Shown: piece after piece, positions 1 to 7,178 of the stretch | How the letters are laid out: the number at the start of each line of letters is the position of its first letter | How positions within the stretch are numbered: position 1 is the first letter of the stretch | Assembly (NCBI GenBank): GCA_040507245.1 | Contig: JBEVVH010000090.1 | Location: 1-13,445, forward strand | Reading direction: 5' to 3' | DNA length: 13,445 nt | From: Thiodiazotropha sp040507245 | GTDB taxonomy: Bacteria > Pseudomonadota > Gammaproteobacteria > Chromatiales > Chromatiaceae | Translations under genes and position numbers: made by a program | The notes under the pieces: generated by a model | What the model was told of the DNA's origin: nothing | Seen by the model: only the letters and a program-made list of their open reading frames with translations | Database searches by the model: none

Positions 1-46
1 CAAGCACTTCGCGTGGTAATTTTCTTGCATCGATTTTCTCTTCCAT
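1..46 (-). CDS. N-terminal fragment of a gene leaving the window, possibly IS630-type transposase
   Basis: On the minus strand an ATG at 46-44 opens a frame that stays open to the left edge and reads MEEKIDARKLPREVL (15 residues). A charged start with 'KIDARKL' followed by a short helix is, from memory, typical of the N-terminus of IS630-family transposases, just before their helix-turn-helix. That identification rests on 15 residues and is tentative. No purine-rich ribosome binding site lies in front of the ATG; the sequence there is pyrimidine-rich. The gene is divergent from the chemoreceptor gene at 279 and is separated from it by an AT-rich gap with two perfect palindromes. It could instead be another small DNA-binding protein, or a chance frame. 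Confidence 0.4.
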   Translation of the reverse strand, partial: MEEKIDARKLPREVL

Positions 47-71
47 GGAAGAGGAGTATATCAGATATACT
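38..71. repeat. Two adjacent perfect palindromes
   Basis: CTCTTCCATGGAAGAG (38-53) is a perfect 16-bp palindrome that spans the start codon of the left-edge gene. One base later AGTATATC-A-GATATACT (55-71) is a perfect 8-bp inverted repeat around a single base. They could be operators controlling the leftward gene, or sequences at the end of an insertion element. The sequence alone does not decide. Confidence 0.5.
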
Positions 72-265
72 TAGTCGCCAGGTTAATGGTAATCCGAGAC
101 CTGCAAATTGAGCATTTATCTTTTAAAAGCCAATTCATTGCCTTCGAATCGTCATTGACTATCTTCACCATTGATAAAATAAATTAAAAATTTTCCCAAA
201 TTTCCCGCCACACTCAGTGGGACTCATCAGACAGGTACGTTTGCAGCAAATATATTTCTGATACC
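72..265. other. AT-rich intergenic region upstream of the chemoreceptor gene
   Basis: This stretch separates two divergent genes and is clearly AT-richer than the rest of the window, especially about 120-260. It should hold the promoter of the chemoreceptor gene. I could not find a convincing sigma-70, sigma-28 or sigma-54 promoter by eye. A short tandem repeat of TTTCCC sits near 190-207. Confidence 0.4.
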
Positions 266-278
266 GGAGCATCGAATA

Positions 279-1916
279 ATGTTCATTCTAAGAAATCTAT
301 CCATCAGCAGCAGACTCTGGCTGATCATCTCAATAGCCATCATCGGTTTTTCAGTCTTGACCGTCATGGCTCCCTCTGAATTCTACAGCGGCATGATGGA
401 AGCGAAACAAGCACAGACAAATGTCCTGGTCCAATCAGTCGACAGCATCATCAGCAATTACTACGATCGTTCTCAACGCGGTGAAATGAGCGAGGAAGAG
501 GCAAAAAAACAGGCGCTGGAAAAAGTCTCCGTTATTCGCTACGACGACACCAACTATTTCTGGGTCAACGACTACAACAGCCGCATTCTGATGCATCCGT
601 TGAAACCGGAACTGAACAATACCGACGGCTCCCGTATCAGCGATCCCAATGGCAAGAAAATATTTATAGAATCCGCCCAGGTGGCGAGCAAATCGGGTGA
701 AGGAGTCATCAACTATCAGTGGGTAAGAACAGGCAGCAGCAAACCAGTCGACAAGATATCCTGCGTACATGCGTTCGAGCCCTGGGAATGGGTCGTGAGC
801 ACCGGCATCTATGTTGACGATGTGCAGGATGACTTTTGGAACAACGCCATGAACATGGGGATTATCGCGCTACTGGTTCTGACCGTATTGCTAAGTCTCT
901 CGATCAGCATTACTCGCAGTATCGTAAAACCTCTCGGTGAGACCATCGCAGCGCTGGATGATATATCCATGGGCGACGGCGACCTGACCAAGCGACTCGA
1001 CGAAAAAGGGAAAGACGAAATTTCCAAGCTCTCGATCGCATTCAACCGATTCAGCGAGAAGATTTTGCAGATCGTCATACAGGTAACCCATATCAGGACC
1101 CAGTTGGCGACGGCGGCCGACGAGCTCGCGAGCACAACCAACCAGACCCACGAAAACATCACCAACCAGCAGAGCGAAACGCATCAGGTCGCTACCGCGG
1201 TCACTGAAATGGCGGCGACGGTCAAAGAGATTGCAGAGAGCGCCGAAGGCGCGGCTGCGAACGCACATGAGGCCGATGGACAGGCGCAAAAAGGCAAACT
1301 GGTGGTCGTTGACGTCACCTCCGCGATCAACGATCTGGCTAAAGAGATGAACTCCGCTTCGGATGTCATCAATCTACTGGCGAAAGAGAGCGAAAGCATC
1401 GGCTCCGTATCGGATGTGATACGGGGCATCGCAGAGCAAACCAGCCTGCTTGCCTTGAACGCGGCCATCGAAGCCGCACGTGCAGGCGAGCAGGGGCGCG
1501 GTTTCGCCGTGGTTGCGGACGAGGTGCGCTCGCTGGCGAGCCGAACCCAGCAGGCGACCACGGAGATTCGCGATATGATCGAACGGTTACAGAGCGGCAC
1601 CCAGAACGCGGTCAACGTCATTAAACCCAGTGGCGAGACCACTCAGGTCACCGTCGAAAAAGCTCGGACCGCAGCGGAATCTCTTGATCAGATCGTCTCT
1701 TCAGTAGCTCTGATATCGGACCGTAATACTCAGATCGCCAACGCGTCCGATGAGCAGTCCGCGGTTGCCACGGAGATCGATCGCAGCGTGATACAGATTT
1801 CACAACTTGCTGAGCACTCGGCGTTGGCAAGCGAACAGATCGCACAAGCGACCGCTGAACTGTCGAAACTAGGTGATAATCTGCACGACATGATTTCGCA
1901 GTTCAAAACCGCCTGA
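279..1916 (+). CDS. Methyl-accepting chemotaxis protein with single-Cache sensor, HAMP and signalling domain
   Basis: A transmembrane chemoreceptor of 545 residues that senses a small periplasmic ligand and controls CheA through CheW. Residues 12-31 form the first membrane helix. Residues 32-188 are a periplasmic single-Cache (sCache_2-like) domain with the characteristic NYFWVND and LMHP segments near residues 92-107. The second helix is at about 191-213 and HAMP at about 211-265. The rest is the coiled-coil signalling domain. Its conserved tip begins at residue 386 (EQTSLLALNAAIEAARAGEQ) and continues through GRGFAVVADEVRSLA. There is no C-terminal CheR/CheB-tethering pentapeptide, and no che gene is in view. 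A GGAG ribosome binding site at 266-269, nine bases upstream, supports this start. The descending helix after the tip contains an unusual 'IKPSGETTQ' stretch. The ligand cannot be predicted; sCache_2 receptors often bind small organic acids. Confidence 0.96.
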   Translation: MFILRNLSISSRLWLIISIAIIGFSVLTVMAPSEFYSGMMEAKQAQTNVLVQSVDSIISNYYDRSQRGEMSEEEAKKQALEKVSVIRYDDTNYFWVNDYNSRILMHPLKPELNNTDGSRISDPNGKKIFIESAQVASKSGEGVINYQWVRTGSSKPVDKISCVHAFEPWEWVVSTGIYVDDVQDDFWNNAMNMGIIALLVLTVLLSLSISITRSIVKPLGETIAALDDISMGDGDLTKRLDEKGKDEISKLSIAFNRFSEKILQIVIQVTHIRTQLATAADELASTTNQTHENITNQQSETHQVATAVTEMAATVKEIAESAEGAAANAHEADGQAQKGKLVVVDVTSAINDLAKEMNSASDVINLLAKESESIGSVSDVIRGIAEQTSLLALNAAIEAARAGEQGRGFAVVADEVRSLASRTQQATTEIRDMIERLQSGTQNAVNVIKPSGETTQVTVEKARTAAESLDQIVSSVALISDRNTQIANASDEQSAVATEIDRSVIQISQLAEHSALASEQIAQATAELSKLGDNLHDMISQFKTA

Positions 1917-1928
1917 TTTTCACCACGA

Positions 1929-1968
1929 TGTCCGGGATAAGTACCACTAACTGGATTTATCCCGGACA
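1929..1968. terminator. Hairpin between convergent genes, probable bidirectional terminator
   Basis: TGTCCGGGATAA (1929-1940) pairs perfectly with TTATCCCGGACA (1957-1968) around a 16-base loop. It lies 12 bases after the chemoreceptor stop codon and about 50 bases after the stop of the converging diguanylate cyclase gene. No clear T-run follows on either strand, so it is a strong hairpin but not a classical intrinsic terminator. Confidence 0.65.
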
Positions 1969-2020
1969 GTTGGGAACAGCGTACGACACACTGCTCACAG
2001 CCTGTTTGTTGAGCTTGCGA

Positions 2021-3568
2021 TCATCCCAAAACGCAGCAGTTTTTTCCGTTTCTCTTGGCTTGATAGAGGGCTTTGTCGGCCCGTGAGAAAACCGAGTTGA
2101 GGGTGTCACCGTCCACGAAACTGGTCAAGCCGCAGGAGATGGTGACCCGAATCGGATTGCCTGCGGAGTGAAAACCGTTGTCCTCGACGGATTTACGCAT
2201 CTCCTCCGCCACCTGCAGAGCCTCACTCCCGGAACTGCCACACAGCAGGCAGACAAATTCTTCCCCCCCGTAACGAGCGATGAAATCTGTGACCCGAAGC
2301 CGGGAGTTGAGACTGCGGGCGATCACCTTGAGCGCCTTGTCTCCCGCCTGGTGTCCGAACCGGTCGTTGATGGATTTGAAATCGTCGATGTCCCAGACCA
2401 GCATGGTCAGGGGTTCCTTGAAACGTTTCCAGCGAGCAAATTCCTGCGCCGCCCGCTCGTCATAGGCCATCCGGTTCGGCAATCCGGTAACCGCATCGAT
2501 CAGCGCCAGATGATGGGCCTCCACCATCCGGGTGCGCAGTTCACTGGACTCGGTTTCCAGCTGAGTGAGACGATCCTTGAGGGCCTTTTCCCGCTCCTCG
2601 GTCTGTTCATGCCACTGGTTTTCCTCGACCAGATAGCTATCCACAACAGACTGGATCTGGCTGAGTCTTTCGCTCACCGCATTCTTCAGTTGATGGAGGT
2701 CTGTCGCCTGACGCACGGTATGCCCCAGGTCCCCCATCTGTCCGGTCATCTCAACACTCAGGCGACGGCCGTGCTCGGCAATCTTGTCACGTCCCCCGTG
2801 AATGCTCTGCAGGTGAGTGCCGAAATCCTGCAGACGCCGGGTGAGTTCTGTCAGGAAATCCTCGGCCTCTTTTATCTCCATCTGCACTTCGCCATAGGAC
2901 TTTGCGGAGAGTTCGAGAAGATCCTGCAACACCGAGATCCAGGCATCATCCGGTGTCTTACCGATCAGACGTCCCTTGAAGGTGCTGATGCTGTCGCCCC
3001 AATGTCCTGGCCAGGAGGCTTGTTCGAGGAGATTGAGGAGAATGTCATTGGGCCTGGGCCCCTCTTCCCCGGAATCGTTTCCGTTGCCTAACAATCGCTC
3101 GAAAAGCCCCGGACGTCGCTCTGCCTTGAGTCCGACGCCTTGCCCAAGCAAAGTCGCAAAACATTGAAATTCATCATTTGACAGGGATGCGGGGTCTTCC
3201 GCGAAGCGTGTCATCAGTGATGAAACCTCAGCCAGCTCTTTCTTGCTCAGCTGTAAGGGTTCCAAGCGCTTCGCCAGCAGGCCTGGATCAATGGACGGCT
3301 CACTCTTGTTCTGCTCTTCTGCGAAATGCAGCAAGCCGTCACTGAAGGCGTTGAGTCTCTCGCTGAGGTCCGGACCGTTTCCCCCGCGAACCGCGTCACG
3401 TACGGATTTCAGGTAAGGGTCCAGGCGTCTGTCGAGCCCGTTGGCAGCAATTGTCAGACGGATGATGGTCCGGGTCAGGAGCTCTTCGAGTTCCGCATTG
3501 GCATCCCGTTCGCTGTCGTGCTTTCGCAGCAGGTCTTCATAACGGATTTTCCATTCGGACTCGCTCAT
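2021..3568 (-). CDS. Diguanylate cyclase (GGDEF) with long helical N-terminal region
   Basis: A 515-residue protein predicted to make cyclic di-GMP from two GTP. The C-terminal GGDEF domain starts at about residue 355 (DAVTGLPNR) and has the metal-binding DIDDF segment at 393-397. The active-site motif is GGEEF at 434-438, a catalytically competent variant. RVTD at 425-428, five residues before it, is the inhibitory I-site, so product feedback is expected. The first ~350 residues contain no membrane helix. They look mainly helical, with a likely coiled coil at about 300-350 that would help dimerisation, and I do not recognise a named sensor domain in them. From memory, similar layouts occur in cytosolic Pseudomonas GGDEF proteins such as DgcH. 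The gene starts 20 bases after the stop of the upstream endonuclease-fold gene, so the two are probably co-transcribed. The ribosome binding site (GGGTAA) is weak. Confidence 0.93.
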   Translation of the reverse strand: MSESEWKIRYEDLLRKHDSERDANAELEELLTRTIIRLTIAANGLDRRLDPYLKSVRDAVRGGNGPDLSERLNAFSDGLLHFAEEQNKSEPSIDPGLLAKRLEPLQLSKKELAEVSSLMTRFAEDPASLSNDEFQCFATLLGQGVGLKAERRPGLFERLLGNGNDSGEEGPRPNDILLNLLEQASWPGHWGDSISTFKGRLIGKTPDDAWISVLQDLLELSAKSYGEVQMEIKEAEDFLTELTRRLQDFGTHLQSIHGGRDKIAEHGRRLSVEMTGQMGDLGHTVRQATDLHQLKNAVSERLSQIQSVVDSYLVEENQWHEQTEEREKALKDRLTQLETESSELRTRMVEAHHLALIDAVTGLPNRMAYDERAAQEFARWKRFKEPLTMLVWDIDDFKSINDRFGHQAGDKALKVIARSLNSRLRVTDFIARYGGEEFVCLLCGSSGSEALQVAEEMRKSVEDNGFHSAGNPIRVTISCGLTSFVDGDTLNSVFSRADKALYQAKRNGKNCCVLG

Positions 3569-3588
3569 GGGTTCTGTTACCCGATTAT

Positions 3589-4392
3589 TTAAGCCACAGC
3601 CGGCAGCACTACATCCTTCGGCAATTCGATTTCCAGACTGATCGGCAGGTGATCGGAATGCGCATAATTTAGAACCTCCGACTTGGAGACCGTCAGGGTC
3701 CTGGATGCCAGAATATGGTCCAACTTGCGGTTGGGACGCCAGCTTGGAAAGGTCATCATGTCACAGGCGCTTCCCTGCAGATTGGTGCGCTCGATCAGGT
3801 ATTGGAATTCCCGGGAGCTGCAGCCACAGTTGAAATCCCCCATCAGCACCAGATGGGAATAGTGGGAGACCAGATCACTGATATAGGAAAACTGACGCAG
3901 CCGGGCGCGACGGCCAAGCGCCAGGTGCATGATACAGATACCCAACGGCTTTTCTGTGGTCTGGAATTCCATCAACACCGCACCCCGACCGGGAAGTCCC
4001 GGCAGGCGATGCTCTGCGATCATGCTGGGATTGACCCGACTGAGCACACCATTGCTATGCTGGGCAAGCTTGCCGAGTCGACGGTTGACCTGGCGATACC
4101 AATAGGGAAATCCGGCATTTTCGGCCAGGTAGGCGGTCTGATCGACGAACCCGCTGCGGAAACTGCCTGAGTCCACCTCCTGCAGACCGACCACGTCGTA
4201 ATCCCTGAGCAGGTGGGCAATCCGGTTGAGGTTGTTCAACTGATCCTTGTGCGGCAGCATCTGCTTCCAGCTACCCGTCACATATTCGCTGTAGCGACGC
4301 GTGTCGGCCCCGACCTGGATATTGTAACTGAGCAGCCGCAAACGCTGCTTGTCATCCAGGGATGACTGATTTTCAAAGATTTGCTGGGTCAT
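3589..4392 (-). CDS. Endonuclease/exonuclease/phosphatase (EEP) family protein
   Basis: A 267-residue protein with the complete active-site set of the DNase I-like EEP fold. It has YN at 23-24, the metal-binding QE at 71-72, NG at 114-115, H156 in MHLALG, GDFN at 185-188, KLDHIL at 223-228 and the catalytic SDHLP at 246-250. The family cuts phosphodiester bonds in nucleic acids, inositol phosphates or sphingomyelin, and these motifs do not say which substrate is used here. No signal peptide or membrane helix is present, so it should be cytosolic. It is the first gene of a two-gene unit with the diguanylate cyclase. The ATG at 4392 has no good ribosome binding site and the region upstream is A-rich on the coding strand. 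A weak promoter candidate, TTAAGT and TAATAT 18 bases apart, lies in the gap upstream. Confidence 0.9.
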   Translation of the reverse strand: MTQQIFENQSSLDDKQRLRLLSYNIQVGADTRRYSEYVTGSWKQMLPHKDQLNNLNRIAHLLRDYDVVGLQEVDSGSFRSGFVDQTAYLAENAGFPYWYRQVNRRLGKLAQHSNGVLSRVNPSMIAEHRLPGLPGRGAVLMEFQTTEKPLGICIMHLALGRRARLRQFSYISDLVSHYSHLVLMGDFNCGCSSREFQYLIERTNLQGSACDMMTFPSWRPNRKLDHILASRTLTVSKSEVLNYAHSDHLPISLEIELPKDVVLPAVA

Positions 4393-4503
4393 TTTTGTGC
4401 GCTGTTTTTTTCGTTCCCCGGTACCATGGAATATTACGGCATTACCGGCTCAAAACTTAAGACATCGACCGCAATTTTCGCTAAAAAATCCGTCCAGACA
4501 CAA

Positions 4504-4530
4504 AAAAGGCGGTATCGAATACCGCCTTTT
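4504..4530 (-). terminator. Intrinsic terminator of the cytochrome c4 gene
   Basis: AAAAGGCGGTAT (4504-4515) and ATACCGCCTTTT (4519-4530) form a perfect 12-bp stem with a three-base loop. On the minus strand the stem ends in a T-run (A's at 4502-4507). It lies 25 bases after the cytochrome c4 stop codon. This is a textbook rho-independent terminator, and it separates cytochrome c4 from the downstream EEP gene. Confidence 0.92.
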
Positions 4531-4554
4531 CCGTTGCATTTCAGCGCCCTGCGG

Positions 4555-5166
4555 TTAACGCTGCAGACCCTGGATGTACTGGGCCACCGCGGCAATCTCC
4601 TTGTCGGTCATGCGAGCGACCACACCCTGCATCATCTTGTTGACATCGTTGTCGCGGTTACCATCGCGAAAATCCTTCAATGCCTTCTCGATATAGCTGG
4701 CATGCTGTCCGCCCAGCGCGGGAAAGACCGCCTGGGGATTGCCGGCTCCGGTGGGACCGTGACAGGCCATGCAGGCGGCCACGCCGGTATCCGCATTACC
4801 CGCCCGATAGACCTTTTCTCCCAATGCCACCTTGTCCGCCGCGGCGACACCGCCCTGCAGGGACTGACTGGAGAAATAGGCAGCCAGATCAGCCATGTCC
4901 TGTTCACTCAGAGGCATTGCCATGGGCGCCATGGTCGGATCGTTACGCGCGCCTTCCTTGAAATTCTTCAGCTGCTTTTCAATATACTGGGGGTGTTGGC
5001 CCGCGAGTTTCGGCCAAACCGGGTTGAGTGGACTGTTGCCATCCGCACCATGACAGCTGGAGCAAATCAGGGATTTTTCCTTGCCCTGTTCGGCGTTACC
5101 GGCCGCCTGGGCCAGGTTCATTCCAAGACAAAGGGCGAGAGTAGAGGTTACAAGCCATTTATTCAT
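4555..5166 (-). CDS. Diheme cytochrome c4
   Basis: A periplasmic electron carrier with two covalently bound c-type hemes. In related bacteria it passes electrons from the bc1 complex to terminal oxidases such as cbb3. The chosen ATG at 5166 gives 203 residues; a TTG two codons earlier is possible, but the AGGA ribosome binding site is better spaced for the ATG. Residues 1-21 are a signal peptide ending in AQA. The first heme motif is CSSCH (35-39) with candidate Met ligands in the Met-rich 79-84 region. The second is CMACH (132-136) with candidates in the KMM and RM segments at about 178-186. The two halves are internal repeats: both contain a 'LxGQHxxYIEKxLKxF' segment, at about 54-69 and 151-166. 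Length and layout are normal for the family. It has its own promoter and terminator. Confidence 0.95.
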   Translation of the reverse strand: MNKWLVTSTLALCLGMNLAQAAGNAEQGKEKSLICSSCHGADGNSPLNPVWPKLAGQHPQYIEKQLKNFKEGARNDPTMAPMAMPLSEQDMADLAAYFSSQSLQGGVAAADKVALGEKVYRAGNADTGVAACMACHGPTGAGNPQAVFPALGGQHASYIEKALKDFRDGNRDNDVNKMMQGVVARMTDKEIAAVAQYIQGLQR

Positions 5167-5270
5167 GATCAATCCTGCTCTGTAAGTATGCTGGATAGTT
5201 GAATCCCGGTCCTCTTTGCCTTCGGCCAGAGCATTGCCAACGCACAGAGGCGACCTCGAAAAGCTGCGGA

Positions 5271-5300
5271 ACTATAGCAGAATTTTCTAATAAAGGTCAA
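5271..5300 (-). promoter_or_regulatory. Sigma-70-type promoter of cytochrome c4
   Basis: On the minus strand TTGACC (5300-5295) and TATAGT (5276-5271) are separated by 18 bases. Transcription would begin near 5264 and leave a leader of about 100 bases before the ATG at 5166. Both boxes are close to consensus and the spacer is AT-rich. Confidence 0.6.
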
Positions 5301-5305
5301 AACCG

Positions 5306-5344
5306 GACCCACCCAGGGGTTAAAAAATCGGTTTGGGTTGGGTC
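5306..5344 (-). terminator. Possible terminator of the upstream phosphorylase-like gene
   Basis: GACCCACCCA (5306-5315) can pair with TGGGTTGGGTC (5334-5344) with one bulged base. On the minus strand the stem is followed by CGGTTTTG, a short T-run. It lies just upstream of the cytochrome c4 promoter, where the transcript from 6533 would be expected to end. It could also be an operator for cytochrome c4. Confidence 0.35.
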
Positions 5345-5453
5345 ATGTCTCGTTGACCTGCAAAGCAGCCGTACCAGAACACTGCGGCACCATCACCTGG
5401 TGTACCGTCCCAGGGCCTGTTAACACCAGTCCAATATGCCCTGCTGGGGCTGA

Positions 5454-6533
5454 TCAGACCAGAGTTTTAACGGTTGGTTGCTCGGGCGGAGCCGCCACAT
5501 CCATCCGGCGGAGTTTCCCCAGCTCCTCCTCGATAGCCTGTGCATCCAGGGTATCGAAATCGGAACGACTGAACGTGGTCATCCCTCCCGACAACTCATA
5601 CCAGGCAAATCCCTGGGTCCAGGGTGCATGCTCATAGCTGCCCTGGGTTTTGCGCGGCATGCAATAGAGCCTGCCCGGTTGGTACAGCAAATTGTAACTG
5701 ATCTCCCGGGCGTGCAACTCTTCAATGTATTTCCAGGCTCGTTGCGGCGCATCGAAAACCTCACAAATCAAAGAATATTCTTCATTACCCCCATTGTGCC
5801 GCCAGCAATCCCGGGTCAGCGGCAGGCTCCGGGAAGCCATAAAGATCTGAAAATGCAGGTGATTCACCGAAGCGTAGGCCCCATAACTGTTGTAGGCGAT
5901 ATGCAGTCGTGGCAGGTTTTTCCCTAACTTTTCGCTGACTCGCCAGGCGTAATCATGATATTCCCGGGTCAGAAACTGGGGATGCCCTTCGCTGCGGTTA
6001 GGTACCAGAAGACCATGCAAGGGTACAAACGGGAACTTGTTGTACAGCAGTTCCGCCGTCATTCCTTCGAGTTCGCCGCTCCAGAAGGCCTCTTTGCGCA
6101 GGAAGGGCTTATTGAAATGAAACCCCTGGGGGTCAAAGGGACGTTGGATACCGGATACCTGGGCCCGGCTCATTCGCGAAGGGCGGAAGGCTCGTAATGG
6201 ATTGAACTGAAGCTCCCAGGCCCCCTCCGTGCGGAAGCGGGCCGGTTCGATGCCCTCGAAACCCAGGGCCATCAGCTTTAAAAACACCACCTGATCATCT
6301 TCCGCGCCCGCCAGTTCCCGGCCTTCTGAGAGGGTTTGCCGGCAATGCTCAGCAAGCTTTTCAAATCGGGCGCGTAAAGCGTCCAGTAAGTGCTGATGCA
6401 GTTCCGCATCAATGGCTGCATTGGCGTGAACCAGGATGTAGCTGCCCAGCCCGGGCTGCTGTAGCAGGGATACCAAACCCGCCTCGAAGGCTTGGGCCAT
6501 GGCCTGCTCTGATTTAAAAACCGACGCACTCAT
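5454..6533 (-). CDS. HIT-superfamily protein resembling GDP-hexose phosphorylase (VTC2/GDPGP1-like)
   Basis: A 359-residue cytosolic protein. The segment 215-229 (NSYGAYASVNHLHFQ) closely resembles the 'NSLGAFATINHLHFQ' active site I recall from plant VTC2 and animal GDPGP1, where the second His (here H227) is the catalytic nucleophile. Other shared landmarks are the substrate-binding 'LNP..RRP...VQPFD..FNF(N/T)K' region, here at about 109-142, and the 'PLHGLLVP' strand at 171-178. Known members break GDP-L-galactose (plant ascorbate synthesis) or GDP-D-glucose (animals) with phosphate, releasing GDP and hexose 1-phosphate. The bacterial substrate is unknown; clean-up of misformed GDP-glucose or a related nucleotide phosphorylase role are possibilities. 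The gene lies 69 bases after the PCu(A)C stop codon on the same strand. No strong ribosome binding site precedes the ATG, but the next in-frame Met (residue 12) is not better supported. Confidence 0.72.
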   Translation of the reverse strand: MSASVFKSEQAMAQAFEAGLVSLLQQPGLGSYILVHANAAIDAELHQHLLDALRARFEKLAEHCRQTLSEGRELAGAEDDQVVFLKLMALGFEGIEPARFRTEGAWELQFNPLRAFRPSRMSRAQVSGIQRPFDPQGFHFNKPFLRKEAFWSGELEGMTAELLYNKFPFVPLHGLLVPNRSEGHPQFLTREYHDYAWRVSEKLGKNLPRLHIAYNSYGAYASVNHLHFQIFMASRSLPLTRDCWRHNGGNEEYSLICEVFDAPQRAWKYIEELHAREISYNLLYQPGRLYCMPRKTQGSYEHAPWTQGFAWYELSGGMTTFSRSDFDTLDAQAIEEELGKLRRMDVAAPPEQPTVKTLV

Positions 6534-6602
6534 CGTGGGTGATCAAGGGAAAATCCCGGTCGCTCGCTCTTTTGCTCATCGGCAGACATCGGGCGTATCG
6601 GA

Positions 6603-7076
6603 TCAATGACCGGTCATGCCCCCCATGGTCATGCGGATTTTTCTCACCGGTGCCGCTATTTCACGCTCGGACCCATCGGAAAACCTCAAGGTCAGCAGGA
6701 CCTGATCATCCGGCACCAGTTTCTGCTTAAGCCCGATCAGCATGATATGCAACCCCCCCGGCTTGAGACTCACCGATTCACCGGCGGGCAGCTCAATGTG
6801 ATCCACCTGACGCATCCGCATCATGCCGTCCTCAAGGGTATGGGTATGCAATTCAACCACTTCAGCCACGTCACTACTTGCACCGACCAACTGATAGGTC
6901 TGATCACCGGTATTGCGCAAGGCCATGAAAGAGGCTGAGTTGGGCTGTCCCGGGGGAACCGCACGCACATAGGGATCCTCGACCTGCACCTCGTCACCGG
7001 CCGAGGCAGCCAGGATCACCGGGCTCATCATCAACATTCCCAAGCCGAGCAGCATCCAGGTACGCGGTACACTCAT
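6603..7076 (-). CDS. Periplasmic copper chaperone of the PCu(A)C family
   Basis: A 157-residue secreted protein that binds Cu(I) in the periplasm and delivers it to the CuA centre of aa3 oxidases or to cbb3 oxidases. Residues 1-26 are a signal peptide (cut likely after ASA). The family motif H-x10-M-x21-H-x-M is met exactly by H77, M88, H110 and M112. An HTH cluster at 77-79 and extra Met at 85-86 strengthen a metal-binding role. The C-terminus (from 148) is also rich in Met and ends in His, and may give a second copper site. A very good GAGGAG ribosome binding site lies eight bases before the ATG. The gene begins only 26 bases after a strong terminator-like hairpin that follows the cytochrome c-551 gene, so transcription must read through it or start at or before it. 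The cytochrome neighbours fit a role in oxidase maturation. Confidence 0.92.
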   Translation of the reverse strand: MSVPRTWMLLGLGMLMMSPVILAASAGDEVQVEDPYVRAVPPGQPNSASFMALRNTGDQTYQLVGASSDVAEVVELHTHTLEDGMMRMRQVDHIELPAGESVSLKPGGLHIMLIGLKQKLVPDDQVLLTLRFSDGSEREIAAPVRKIRMTMGGMTGH

Positions 7077-7102
7077 TGTGGTCTCCTCAAAAAGCCAAGG
7101 TT

Positions 7103-7142
7103 AAAAAAAAAAGCGCCTACCTGCAAAGGTAAGGCGCTTTTT
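7103..7142 (-). terminator. Strong intrinsic terminator after cytochrome c-551
   Basis: AAAAAGCGCCT (7108-7118) pairs with AGGCGCTTTTT (7132-7142), extended inside by ACCT/AGGT around a GCAA tetraloop with one bulged A. On the minus strand the stem is followed by a T-run (A's at 7103-7112). It lies 36 bases after the cytochrome stop codon and 26 bases before the PCu(A)C start codon. Confidence 0.9.
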
Positions 7143-7178
7143 CATGCCACTCAAGTCAGTGTGGCGCTTTGAGCCGTA

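Noticed and set aside
2168..3091. 307-codon plus-strand frame opposite the diguanylate cyclase gene
   Set aside because: It is antisense to a gene with complete, recognisable GGDEF motifs, and its translation matches no known family.
5397..5449. Possible pseudoknot: CTGGTGT/ACACCAG (5397-5403, 5423-5429) interleaved with CCCAGGGC/GCCCTGCTGGG
   Set aside because: The stems are short, the second needs bulges, and no ribozyme or riboswitch family is recognised. Chance pairing in GC-rich sequence is likely.
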